Assembly (NCBI GenBank): GCA_964611035.1
Contig: CAZSWT010000041.1
Coordinates: 1-32,134 of the forward strand
Source: B33-G16 sp964611035
GTDB lineage: Bacteria > Desulfobacterota > DSM-4660 > Desulfatiglandales > B25-G16
DNA length: 32,134 bases
Direction: 5' to 3'
Shown here: positions 22,671 through 30,544 of the stretch, piece by piece
Layout: each line of letters opens with the position of its first letter
Numbering within the stretch: the first letter of the stretch is position 1
Program-made: the position numbers and the translations under genes
The notes under the pieces: generated by a model
The model's input: only the letters and a program-made list of their open reading frames with translations
What the model was told of the DNA's origin: nothing
Databases searched by the model: none

Positions 22671-23693
22671 ATGCAAAATTTAACTCCGGAGAATCTTCTG
22701 ACCTCTTTACATAAGGGTGTTTTCTCGCCCTTTTATCTATTTTATGGTCCTGAAGATTTCTGGTTAGAGATAACCCTTGATAAGATCAAAAAAGATTTTA
22801 TACCTGACGAAGTCAAGGCATTTAATTTAGAGACACTTTATGGTGGTGAGGTTTCTGCCCAAGAGATACTCAACAGAGCTCATATTGTCCCTTTTATGTC
22901 TTCCCACAGATTGCTTATAGTGAGGGGAACTGAGAACTTTACTAAAGATGCATATCAACAGTTTCTTTCTTATATGGACAATCCAGTTGATTCTACTTGT
23001 ATTATTTGGATATCAAGCACAACAGATTTGACAGGGGCTTTTTACAAAGGGTTTAAGGAACTTGGCAGGGCAGTAAATTTTAAAAAGTTATCCGAACGGC
23101 AGGTATACAACTGGTTACAAAAGAGGGCAAAGGAGTTAGAGTTAGATATTGATAAAGATGCATCATCCTTTATTTATCAAATAGTTGGAAGCAGCTTAAG
23201 AGACCTTTTTAGCGAGATATTCAAACTTTCGCTGAGGTATCCACATTCCCGGATAGGGGTAGAACAAATAAAGGAATTGACTACCTTTAGCAGGCTTTTT
23301 ACAGTTTTTGATCTAGTAGATTATGTGTCTAAAAAGGATGCTGACCATGCTATCGTTGTTTTAAGCAAGCTTTTTGAAACACAAGGGCGGGATGCAAATA
23401 CATTATTAGGCCTTTTAGGGATGTTGGCGAGACAAATTAGGTTAATTTTGAAAGCCAAGTCAGGGCTTATGAAAGGAGGAGGGAGGATGGGAGCGATAAA
23501 AAGATTACAACCTCTTCCCACTTTTGTGATCGAAAAATATTTGGCTCAGGAAAGATTCTGGCAGGAAGAGGAGTTAGAGGAGGCCTTACACAATATATAT
23601 GATGCTGATGGCTTGATCAGGACTGGCTCGAGGGGGGATCTTGTTTTGGAGAATCTAATTTTTCTTCTTTGTTTTCCTCAGCACTTACAATAG
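22671..23693 (+). CDS. holA: DNA polymerase III subunit delta (clamp loader)
   Basis: A 340-residue clamp-loader delta subunit that opens the sliding clamp. Family features are the N-terminal FYLFYGPEDFWLE, PFMSSHRLLIVRG (about 71-83), the FKKLSERQVYNWLQKRAKEL linker, and the C-terminal helical domain with LLGLLGMLARQIRLILKAK. Its last 77 nt overlap the convergent rpsT gene on the other strand; leuS-holA-rpsT is a common neighbourhood in this group. Confidence 0.93.
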   Translation: MQNLTPENLLTSLHKGVFSPFYLFYGPEDFWLEITLDKIKKDFIPDEVKAFNLETLYGGEVSAQEILNRAHIVPFMSSHRLLIVRGTENFTKDAYQQFLSYMDNPVDSTCIIWISSTTDLTGAFYKGFKELGRAVNFKKLSERQVYNWLQKRAKELELDIDKDASSFIYQIVGSSLRDLFSEIFKLSLRYPHSRIGVEQIKELTTFSRLFTVFDLVDYVSKKDADHAIVVLSKLFETQGRDANTLLGLLGMLARQIRLILKAKSGLMKGGGRMGAIKRLQPLPTFVIEKYLAQERFWQEEELEEALHNIYDADGLIRTGSRGDLVLENLIFLLCFPQHLQ

Positions 23694-23952
23694 CAAGTTT
23701 GTTTACCTGACGGGTTAATCTGGAGATTTTTCTACTTGCTGTATTTTTGTGTAGAGCACCTTTGGATTGAACCTTTTGGAGTGTGGAAATAGCCTTATTA
23801 AGGGATAGATTTGCATCTTCGATTTTTTTATTAGCAATGGCGAGTCTTAGCTCTTTGACTGCATTTTTAGCCATGGTTTTGTATCCCGCATTCCTTAATC
23901 TTTGCACTTTGCTTTGTCTATCTCTTTTGATAGCAGATTTATGATTTGCCAC
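23617..23952 (-). CDS. rpsT: 30S ribosomal protein S20 with C-terminal extension
   Basis: A 111-residue protein starting MANHKSAIKRDRQSKVQRLR, the classic S20 opening, with KNTASRKISRLTRQVNKL near residue 86 where most S20 proteins end. A further tail of about 20 residues, acidic then Pro/Ser rich (EENKEEKLDSPKQ...), is unusual and is encoded where the gene overlaps the 3' end of holA. The start codon is GTG, with AGGAGG 6 nt upstream; non-ATG starts are known for rpsT (E. coli uses TTG). It is convergent to holA and divergent from murJ. Confidence 0.95.
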   Translation of the reverse strand: MANHKSAIKRDRQSKVQRLRNAGYKTMAKNAVKELRLAIANKKIEDANLSLNKAISTLQKVQSKGALHKNTASRKISRLTRQVNKLAIVSAEENKEEKLDSPKQDPPSSQS

Positions 23953-24070
23953 GTGTTTACCTCCTAATAGTCTGAAAACATCAATTTTAAATTGCTAATT
24001 TTAAATTGTAAATTGTGATATTGGTGGCTATATTCATTAAACTAATCCTGAAACTGTGTCAAGGTTTTTC

Positions 24071-25642
24071 ATGAATGAAAATGATCTTGTTACAAGGGCA
24101 GCCGGGGTAGTCGGTATTTTTACCTTCCTAAGCAGGATTCTGGGATTGGTAAGGGACATACTCATTGCCAATTTCTTTGGCTCTGGTATGTCTGCAGACG
24201 CATTTTTTGTTGCGTTTCGGATTCCCAATCTTTTGAGGAGACTTTTTGCAGAAGGTTCGCTCACTGTATCCTTTATCCCTGTCTTCACGGAATATTTACA
24301 GAATAAATCAAGAGAAGAGGCCTTTTTACTTGCACGGGTTGTTTTAACGTTTCTTGTTTGTATTGTAACAGTTATTACAATTCTCGGCATTATCCTTTCT
24401 CCGGTAATTGTGAGAATTATCGCTCCGGGCTTTGGGGGCATGGGTGAAAAATATGCCCTCACTGTTCTTTTGACAAGGATCATGTTTCCCTACATATTTC
24501 TGGTTAGCCTGCTTGCCCTTTTCATGGGTATCCTTAACTCTCTTAAGCATTTTGCAGCCCCTGCCATAGCACCTATCTTTTTAAATCTATCAATGATTAC
24601 TGTTCTTCTTTTCATCATTCCCAATATGAGAACACCAACAGTAGGCTTGGCTATCGGTGTAATCGTGGGAGGGGTTATTCAGATGGCATTGCAGATACCT
24701 TTCTTGATGAGCGTGGGTATGTCTTTTGCACCGAAATGGAACATAAGGCATCCAGCCTTAAAGAAGATTGGTATGTTAATGCTTCCAACCATCTTTGGTT
24801 CAGCTATTTATCAAATAAATCAACTAATTGGTACACTGTTAGCATCTCTACTTAGAGAGGGCAGTGTCTCGTATCTCTATTATGCTGATAGACTCGTCCA
24901 ATTTCCTCTTGGTGTTTTTGCAATAGCAATCAGTACAGCTGTTTTACCATCTCTTTCAAGAGAGGCGGCAGAGGGGGATATTTACAGATTAAAGCAAACA
25001 CTTTCTCATGCCCTAAGACTTACTATGTTTATCACAATACCAGCAATGGCAGGATTAATTGTTCTTAGGCAACCAATTATTGCGCTATTATTTCAAAGGG
25101 GTGCCTTTACCTCATTTACCACAATAATGACTGCGCAGGCCCTCCTTTATTATTCTATTGGGCTTTGGGCATTTGCTGGCCTTCGGGTGTTTGTATCAGC
25201 ATTTTACTCGCTGCAAGATACCAAAACCCCCGTGAAAGTGGCAGTAGTGGCTATGATTGCAAATATCGCCTTTTCTCTTGCTTTAATGGGTCCCTTAAAG
25301 CATGGAGGGCTGGCCTTGGCCCTTTCCCTTGCTTCCACCCTACAACTATTTATGCTCATTTTTTTATTACAAAAGAGGCTGGGAGGTATTGAAGGAAGTG
25401 TCGTGATACGCTCAATGGTAAGGTCTTTTGTATCCTCTTTTATTATGAGTATCTGTATTTATTTTCTGGCCTTCAAGGTTTTGAGTAGCATGTTGGAACA
25501 AAAAACTTTTAATCTCGCTTTAGGAATTTTGATAATAATATGCGCAGGGCTTGTTATATATGTTATCTCTGCATATGTTTTAGGAAGCAAAGAGTTATCC
25601 TCTCTGAAAGAGCTATTAAAGGTGTTTAAGGAAAAGGAATAA
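24071..25642 (+). CDS. murJ: Lipid II flippase MurJ
   Basis: A MATE/MVF-superfamily membrane protein of about 523 residues that moves lipid II across the inner membrane for peptidoglycan synthesis. Repeated hydrophobic helices span its length (14 expected). Characteristic motifs: FLSRILGLVRDILIANFFG, SADAFFVAFRIPNLLRRLFAEGS and LYYADRLVQFPLGVFAIAISTAVLPSLSR. The 24056 GTG would add five residues, but AAGG 6 nt before ATG 24071 supports the shorter form. The preceding 100 nt contains near-repeats of TTTTAAATTG. Confidence 0.94.
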   Translation: MNENDLVTRAAGVVGIFTFLSRILGLVRDILIANFFGSGMSADAFFVAFRIPNLLRRLFAEGSLTVSFIPVFTEYLQNKSREEAFLLARVVLTFLVCIVTVITILGIILSPVIVRIIAPGFGGMGEKYALTVLLTRIMFPYIFLVSLLALFMGILNSLKHFAAPAIAPIFLNLSMITVLLFIIPNMRTPTVGLAIGVIVGGVIQMALQIPFLMSVGMSFAPKWNIRHPALKKIGMLMLPTIFGSAIYQINQLIGTLLASLLREGSVSYLYYADRLVQFPLGVFAIAISTAVLPSLSREAAEGDIYRLKQTLSHALRLTMFITIPAMAGLIVLRQPIIALLFQRGAFTSFTTIMTAQALLYYSIGLWAFAGLRVFVSAFYSLQDTKTPVKVAVVAMIANIAFSLALMGPLKHGGLALALSLASTLQLFMLIFLLQKRLGGIEGSVVIRSMVRSFVSSFIMSICIYFLAFKVLSSMLEQKTFNLALGILIIICAGLVIYVISAYVLGSKELSSLKELLKVFKEKE

Positions 25643-26028
25643 ACTTAGCCCAATTTCTCTGTGAAATCCTATTCTCTAAGCACTATGCACTTTCTTGCTG
25701 TTTCCCGCTGGATGGCATCCATTAAATTAAACGAAAAAATCTATAAAGAAAACTACAGAAATTCTTTTTTGTTTTTTATTTAGGCTTGAATCCAAAAGAA
25801 AAAAATGGCACATTACATGACCAATATTTCATTATTTTTACCTCGTTAAATAATAGCTTTTAAACACCTTAATTATAAGATAATCTGAGGAGCATAATTA
25901 TGTTATATTCTAATAAAAAACCCTATTTAACAGGGCAAGCATTCCATTAACTTATATGGATAGCATAGATTAGTTTTCATTAAAGGCTTTTTGTTGTTAA
26001 TATATTGTAGAATTTCTGTAATAACCGT
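25643..26028. other. Spacer murJ to tRNA-Ala
   Basis: AT-rich, with no gene found. A small dyad CCCT-ATTTAAC-AGGG near 25921-25935 is preceded by six A, which on the minus strand would look like a weak terminator, but no minus-strand gene needs it. The tRNA promoter must lie near 25970-26020, where the sequence is too AT-rich to choose a -35/-10 pair. Confidence 0.5.
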
Positions 26029-26104
26029 GGGGATGTAGCTCAGATGGGAGAGCGGTACGTTCGCAACGTACAGGTCAGGGGTTCGATTCCCCTCATCTCC
26101 ACCA
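26029..26104 (+). tRNA. tRNA-Ala (anticodon CGC)
   Basis: A 76-nt cloverleaf with CCA encoded. The acceptor GGGGATG pairs with CATCTCC and includes the G3:U70 wobble that identifies alanine tRNA. The D-arm is GCTC-AGATGGGA-GAGC; the anticodon arm GTACG-TTCGCAA-CGTAC puts CGC at 34-36 (reads GCG); the variable loop is AGGTC; the T-arm AGGGG-TTCGATT-CCCCT pairs fully. The discriminator base is A. hisB starts 28 nt downstream. Confidence 0.97.
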
Positions 26105-26131
26105 TCATTTTAAAAGATGAGGATATATTAA

Positions 26132-26719
26132 ATGAAACGAGATGCAGATATTGAGCGAAAGACACGTGAAACAGACATCCAATTAGAGCTAAATCTCGAC
26201 GGAAAGGGCCTCTCATCTATCGATGTCGATATCCCTTTTCTTGGCCATATGTTTGAGTTGATGACAGCTCATGGCTTCATGGATCTTAATGTCAAGGCGA
26301 AGGGAGACATAGAGATCGATTATCACCACACTGTTGAGGATCTGGGCATATGTCTGGGTAAAGCTATAAATCAGTCCTTAGGAGATAAGAAGGCAATCAA
26401 AAGATATGGGCTGGCCATGGTTCCCATGGATGAGGCCCTGGCAGAGGTAGTAATTGATATCTCAAACCGACCGTATCTTTCATACAAGGTCCCCCTAAAA
26501 AAGAGCATGACAGGAAAATTTGATGTAGGTCTTTTGAAAGAATTCTTTAGGGCATTGGTAAATTATGCAGGCATTACCATGCACATTAAACTTATATCTG
26601 GCAGTGATGCGCATCATATTGCCGAGGCAATCTTTAAGGCCTTTGCAAGAGCGTTAGATCAAGCCTCTCAAAGAGAAGAAAGGCTGGATGATGTTCCATC
26701 CACAAAAGGCCTTTTATAG
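26132..26719 (+). CDS. hisB: Imidazoleglycerol-phosphate dehydratase
   Basis: A 195-residue monofunctional HisB (no phosphatase domain), the sixth step of histidine synthesis. The two metal-binding H-H-x-x-E repeats are present: DYHHTVED (H65, H66, E69) and DAHHIAEAIFKAFARAL. The start RDADIERKTRET and LGHMFELMTAHG are typical. No other his gene is in the window, so the pathway is dispersed. The 3' end overlaps the lipoprotein gene by 32 nt. Confidence 0.95.
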   Translation: MKRDADIERKTRETDIQLELNLDGKGLSSIDVDIPFLGHMFELMTAHGFMDLNVKAKGDIEIDYHHTVEDLGICLGKAINQSLGDKKAIKRYGLAMVPMDEALAEVVIDISNRPYLSYKVPLKKSMTGKFDVGLLKEFFRALVNYAGITMHIKLISGSDAHHIAEAIFKAFARALDQASQREERLDDVPSTKGLL

Positions 26720-27416
26720 TAAATTTTTATCTTCTTTTAATAAGCTCCTTAAGGTTGTTCTTCTCTTTTTTACCCTGATCTTAATTGTTAGCTGTCATAT
26801 ACCCAATTACACATCTGAACAGAAAAGTTCCTTTCCTCTGACGATTGAAAAGATTGTCGTTGTAGGTTTTAAACCTGCCCTTTCAGAGGAAAAGAGGCCT
26901 TCTCTTTTTCGCTGCCCTATCTGTGGAGCAACATTCATGGCAGAATCTGTATCAGGTGATGTGGCAGAGGCAATGAGTGTTTCTCTTTTCAACTGTCTGG
27001 AGAAGAATCAAAAATATACTCTCGTTCCACCTGGACAGGCAAAAGGAGTATATTCAACTATCCTTTCTCAAAACATAACCATTGGCATAAAAGACATGCT
27101 GCAAAACATAGGTAAATCCTTTTCATCGGATGCAGTGTTATTCGGATACATTTATCGCTGGACAGAGAGGGTAGGAACAGAATATGGCGTTGAGTCACCT
27201 GCCTCTGTAGCCTTTGATCTTCATCTTGTAAGCACTGATACTGGTTCTATCCTATGGAAGGATAGTTTTAAGAAGACGCAATTAGCTCTATCAGAGAATT
27301 TACTTGACCTCTCAACCTTTATAAAAAGTAGAGGTAAATGGCTTACAGCAAAAGAGCTAGCTCATATAGGATTGGAGAGCATGATTAAATGTATCGGTGA
27401 TTCTACAACTCGTTGA
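26688..27416 (+). CDS. Putative outer-membrane-type lipoprotein, CsgG/LpoB-like fold suspected
   Basis: A 242-residue exported protein. A hydrophobic segment (about 20-35) ends in LIVSC, a lipobox with lipid-attachment C36; the signal is long, so a later start is possible, and Met1/Met2 are adjacent ATGs. The mature part begins with a strand IEKIVVVGFKPA, then CPICG (C76, C79), SGDVAEAMSVSLFNCLEKN, SDAVLFGYIYRW, PASVAFDLHLVSTDTGSILWKDSF and an S-E-N-L-L-D-L segment. The pattern of an I-A-V-x-x-F strand, a later f-x-L-V-P strand and repeated Y-x-W strands resembles CsgG/LpoB-type lipoproteins; this is inference. Function unknown. It overlaps hisB in another frame, so the two are coupled. Confidence 0.75.
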   Translation: MMFHPQKAFYSKFLSSFNKLLKVVLLFFTLILIVSCHIPNYTSEQKSSFPLTIEKIVVVGFKPALSEEKRPSLFRCPICGATFMAESVSGDVAEAMSVSLFNCLEKNQKYTLVPPGQAKGVYSTILSQNITIGIKDMLQNIGKSFSSDAVLFGYIYRWTERVGTEYGVESPASVAFDLHLVSTDTGSILWKDSFKKTQLALSENLLDLSTFIKSRGKWLTAKELAHIGLESMIKCIGDSTTR

Positions 27417-27788
27417 ATGTGTATTCCATCATTCCCTGGCCAGTCCAAGTTGTATTGCCGGAGTTCAGCTGATACAACAGACAAAATATTATTGCAATAG
27501 CGGCTAATTACAGGGAAGTCGCCAAGTGCGGGCCAGTATTCCAATTATGAATATGTGCAATAGAAGATTGTTTCAGACAAGCCGCGAACACGCGTGACAA
27601 TGTTTTACCTCATTTTGAACACTCCTGTTTTTTGCTTGACATTTGCCAGAAGGAATGTTCATATTCTGAACGCTACTCTGTTTCAATAAAATTATTATTA
27701 TTTTCATTAATATCAATAAGCTATATTCAATCCTATCTGTAACTCAAGGGGCGGAGCTTTGACTACGCTATGCGTTTAGCTAATTAAG
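27417..27788. other. Spacer ahead of the polysaccharide regulator
   Basis: Holds a GTTGTAT/ATACAAC hairpin (27449-27455 with 27472-27478), a run TCCCTGGCCAGTCC near 27433 similar to the hairpin between rfbB and rfbA, the promoter-dyad described separately, and the GC-rich AAGGGGCGGAGCTTTGACTA at about 27747-27766. No gene was found. At about 370 nt it leaves room for a long 5' leader to the regulator gene. Confidence 0.55.
27636..27671 (+). promoter_or_regulatory. Promoter with overlapping dyad upstream of the HTH regulator
   Basis: TTGACA (27636-27641) and CATATT (27660-27665) are separated by 18 nt, a good sigma70 layout. The dyad GTTCA-TATTC-TGAAC (27657-27671) covers the -10, and a further TGAAC lies at 27616-27620. 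A repressor-like protein is encoded 118 nt downstream, so autoregulation is plausible but not shown. Confidence 0.5.
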
Positions 27789-28370
27789 ATGGACCCTCAA
27801 GACTTTAGATCCCTTCAAATACTTGAAGAAATAGGCAACACTCATAGCCCAAGCCAGAGGTATCTGGCAAGAAAGCTTAATATTTCTCTTGGGCTTGCAA
27901 ACTCCTTTGTTAAGCGCTTAGCAAAGAAGGGATATGTAAAAATTACTACTATCCCCCGAAATCGGGTGAAGTATATAATCACGCCACAGGGTTTTACAGA
28001 AAAAGGTCGACTTACTTATGAATTTATCAAGCATTCTTTTAATTTATATAAGGAGGCTCTCAAGAAGTTTGAGGGTTTAGTAAATGAACTTGAAAAAAGG
28101 AGAGTAAAAACGGTAATTTTCTATGGTGCAAGTGATCTGGCTGAAATTACCTTTATCTCTTTGAAAACAACAAATATTAAGCTGGTCGGAGTGGTGGACG
28201 ATGGAAAAAAGGGAACACAATTTTTAGATTTTACTGTAATGTCGACATCGGAGTTGAAAAACCTCGAATTTGATAGCATTATTCTAACTGCTTTAGAATC
28301 AAAGGAGCATATGGTCAAAAAGCTTGTAGAAAAAAATATTCCACGAGAAAAAATTATTATGCTTGAGTAG
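27789..28370 (+). CDS. Winged-helix regulator fused to a Rossmann-like domain
   Basis: A 193-residue protein. Residues 5-75 form a MarR/winged-helix DNA-binding domain (SPSQRYLARKLNISLGLANS, then FVKRLAKKGYVKITTI and ITPQGFTEKG), like the regulators at the head of exopolysaccharide loci. A short helix (80-105) links to a C-terminal Rossmann-like part: VKTVIFYGASDLAEI (106-120), KLVGVVDD (131-138), SIILTALE (163-170). This half resembles CoA- or nucleotide-binding domains found with sugar-modifying enzymes and could sense a nucleotide-sugar. It heads the run leading to two HhH proteins and the dTDP-rhamnose genes, so control of surface polysaccharide is the likely job. No clear ribosome-binding site. 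Confidence 0.78.
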   Translation: MDPQDFRSLQILEEIGNTHSPSQRYLARKLNISLGLANSFVKRLAKKGYVKITTIPRNRVKYIITPQGFTEKGRLTYEFIKHSFNLYKEALKKFEGLVNELEKRRVKTVIFYGASDLAEITFISLKTTNIKLVGVVDDGKKGTQFLDFTVMSTSELKNLEFDSIILTALESKEHMVKKLVEKNIPREKIIMLE

Positions 28371-28413
28371 AAAAAAAGTTCAAAGAAGCTGGAACCATAA
28401 AGGGAGGTATATA

Positions 28414-28695
28414 ATGAAGCATTATAGAAAAACTTTACTTTTGGTCATAATAATTGTCTTTAGCATATGCTTAGTACCGATATTATCGGCAAAGGAGATA
28501 AAAAAAATAAATATAAATGAGGCTTCAGTAGCGGAACTCACCCAACTTAAGCGAATAGGGCCCAAAATTGGTAAAAGAATTGTAGAGTATCGCGAGAGCT
28601 ATGGTCCATTTGTGCTGCCTAAGGATATCATGAAAGTTAAGGGTATAGGGCCCAAAACCTTTAAGTTAAATCAAGATAGGATCACTGTGGAATAA
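28414..28695 (+). CDS. Exported helix-hairpin-helix protein, ComEA-like (1)
   Basis: A 93-residue protein from the ATG at 28414, which has GGGAGGT 7 nt upstream; the longer frame from 28363 has no such site. A signal peptide (KHYRKTLLLVIIIVFSICLV, cut near LSA) is followed directly by a ComEA-type helix-hairpin-helix pair: ININEASVAELTQLKRIGPK and IMKVKGIGPKTFKLN. ComEA binds DNA in the periplasm for uptake; here the membrane anchor and spacer are absent, so the protein is only the DNA-binding unit with a signal. A second such gene follows 28 nt on. Confidence 0.82.
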   Translation: MKHYRKTLLLVIIIVFSICLVPILSAKEIKKININEASVAELTQLKRIGPKIGKRIVEYRESYGPFVLPKDIMKVKGIGPKTFKLNQDRITVE

Positions 28696-28723
28696 TGTTG
28701 CAATTGTTAATAGGGAGGCATGT

Positions 28724-29257
28724 ATGATTAAAAATATTGGAAAGGTGTATATTTTTTGTATATTGTTTTCTATATTTGTCTTCCCATGCTGTGCTTATTC
28801 TCAACAATGGCCTATCACTAAAATTCAATCCTTACCTGATTCCTCCTTTACAATGATAGAGGTTACAGAAGATGGAACAAAGGTAAGGCACTTTGCCTAT
28901 AGGGATATACATGGTCATATTGCCATCAACCAAGTAATATATTGCCTGGGGACATTTAGTGCTGAAACATGGTTAAAGCCTGAAAACATAGAGACAGCCC
29001 GAAAATGCCTTGAAGAGCACTACTACAGGTTTAAGCTTAATCAGACAAAAGAGGGAATACAGAAAGCCATCGACATTAACACTGCAAACCTTGAAAATTT
29101 GGTACGTTTGCCCAACATTGGTCCTGTTACAGCAGTTAAAATCTACAGATTTAGAGAGACAAACGGGATTTTTAAGAATGTTGAAGATATAAAAAAGGTT
29201 GAGGGTATTGGGCCTGCGATATTTGCAGGCATTAAGTATTACATTAAAGTTCGGTAA
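28724..29257 (+). CDS. Exported helix-hairpin-helix protein, ComEA-like (2)
   Basis: A 177-residue protein with GGGAGG before the ATG. It has a signal peptide (about 1-27, hydrophobic YIFCILFSIFVFPCC, then AYSQ), a mid region of about 85 residues I do not recognise (VTEDGTKVRHFAYRDIHGHI, then a segment rich in Glu and Tyr), and a C-terminal ComEA-type HhH pair (IDINTANLENLVRLPNIGP at about 115, IKKVEGIGPAIFAGI near the end). It probably acts in the periplasm together with the shorter protein upstream. Whether they serve DNA uptake or a matrix role is unknown. Confidence 0.8.
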   Translation: MIKNIGKVYIFCILFSIFVFPCCAYSQQWPITKIQSLPDSSFTMIEVTEDGTKVRHFAYRDIHGHIAINQVIYCLGTFSAETWLKPENIETARKCLEEHYYRFKLNQTKEGIQKAIDINTANLENLVRLPNIGPVTAVKIYRFRETNGIFKNVEDIKKVEGIGPAIFAGIKYYIKVR

Positions 29258-29294
29258 TGTTTAATATATAATCTTACAAGTTGAGCATATTTAT

Positions 29295-30368
29295 ATGAAT
29301 ATTCTTGTTACCGGTGGTGCTGGGTTTATCGGCACAAACTTTATACGCCATGCTCTTGCTATTAGGCCAGATTGGCGTATCGTTAATCTGGATGCACTTA
29401 CCTACGCAGGAAACCCCGCCAACTTCGAAGATCTTGCTTCAGAGCAGGCAGAAAGGTATCGCTTCATCCATGGTGATATAGGAGATACCTCTCTTATTGA
29501 ACAGATCTTTTCTGATGAAAGCATAGAAGGAATTATTCACTTTGCAGCTGAATCTCATGTGGATCGATCCATTAGAGGGCCTGAGAAGTTTCTGGAAACA
29601 AATATTATGGGCACTTTCCGATTGCTTGACGAAGGTCTTAAATTTTGGAAAACCATGGGAAGGCCTGAGGAATTTCGTTTTCTGCACATATCAACTGACG
29701 AGGTCTATGGGAGCCTGGGCCCTGACGGATACTTTACAGAGAATACACCATATGATCCTTCAAGCCCCTACTCAGCCTCCAAGGCTGCTTCTGATCATTT
29801 TGTAAATGCCTATTTTCGTACCTATGACCTGCCTACCCTGATTACAAACTGCTCTAATAACTACGGACCTTTTCAGTTTCCTGAAAAGCTCATTCCTTTG
29901 ATGATTTTAAATATCCTTGAGGAAAAACCTTTACCCGTTTATGGGGATGGTAAAAATGTTCGAGATTGGCTTTATGTTATTGATCATTGTGATGGCCTTA
30001 TTAAAGTCTTTGAGCAGGGAAAACCCGGTGAGACGTATAACATAGGTGGGGGTGCAGAGCGTCAAAACATTGAAATTGTTTATCTTCTATGTGACCTTAT
30101 GGATAAGCGTCTGGGACGGTCTGGAAAGAAACAAAGTCGGAGCCTTATTCACTTTGTAGCTGATCGGCCTGGGCACGACTTTCGTTACGCCATTGACTTT
30201 ACCAAGATTAAGCAGGAATTAGAGTGGGGTCCTCATCACCATTTTGAGGACGCCCTTGAAACTACTGTAGATTGGTATATGAATCATATGGATTGGGTTG
30301 ATTCGGTACGAAGTGGAGAGTACAGGAAATGGGTAGAAATAAACTATCAGAAAAGGGAAAACGGTTAA
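29295..30368 (+). CDS. rfbB: dTDP-glucose 4,6-dehydratase
   Basis: A 357-residue extended short-chain dehydrogenase making dTDP-4-keto-6-deoxyglucose, second step of dTDP-L-rhamnose synthesis. The NAD loop is TGGAGFIG (6-13); HISTDEVYG near 131-139 and YSASKAASDH near 158-167 carry the catalytic Asp-Glu and Tyr-x3-Lys; then SNNYGPFQFPEKLIPL and VRDWLYVIDH. Length and motifs are those of RmlB. It opens the order rfbB-rfbA-rfbC-rfbD. Confidence 0.95.
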   Translation: MNILVTGGAGFIGTNFIRHALAIRPDWRIVNLDALTYAGNPANFEDLASEQAERYRFIHGDIGDTSLIEQIFSDESIEGIIHFAAESHVDRSIRGPEKFLETNIMGTFRLLDEGLKFWKTMGRPEEFRFLHISTDEVYGSLGPDGYFTENTPYDPSSPYSASKAASDHFVNAYFRTYDLPTLITNCSNNYGPFQFPEKLIPLMILNILEEKPLPVYGDGKNVRDWLYVIDHCDGLIKVFEQGKPGETYNIGGGAERQNIEIVYLLCDLMDKRLGRSGKKQSRSLIHFVADRPGHDFRYAIDFTKIKQELEWGPHHHFEDALETTVDWYMNHMDWVDSVRSGEYRKWVEINYQKRENG

Positions 30369-30464
30369 TAAGACTTGGGCTTATTAAACGATGAAATTGT
30401 TAAACGCGAAAATAATTTTAGCAAAATAGCTAGTTCAAAATCTGCCCAAAGGGCATGACGCTTA

Positions 30465-30489
30465 ATCCCTGGCCATTCCAGCCAGGGAT
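30465..30489. repeat. Perfect hairpin between rfbB and rfbA
   Basis: ATCCCTGGC (30465-30473) pairs perfectly with GCCAGGGAT (30481-30489) over a 7-nt loop. No T-run follows, so it is not a standard terminator; it may be an mRNA processing or stability element. GCCC-AAA-GGGC lies just upstream. AATCCCTGGCCATTCC resembles ATTCCCTGGCCAGTCC at 27431-27446. Confidence 0.6.
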
Positions 30490-30544
30490 CAGTCTGTGTT
30501 GGTCTGAGTGTATCTGCGAATAAAATAAAAGGGAGAATAGCGTA

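Noticed and set aside
24037..24483. 148-codon minus-strand frame over the start of murJ
   Set aside because: Antisense to conserved membrane helices of MurJ; no similarity seen.
25915..25937. CCCT-N7-AGGG with an A-run as an intrinsic terminator
   Set aside because: Would act on the minus strand, where no gene ends, and the stem is only 4 bp.
27745..27775. GGGGCGGAGCTTTGACTACG as a JUMPstart/ops-type antitermination site
   Set aside because: Only loosely like GGCGGTAGCGTG; position before a polysaccharide regulator is suggestive, but the match is too weak to call.
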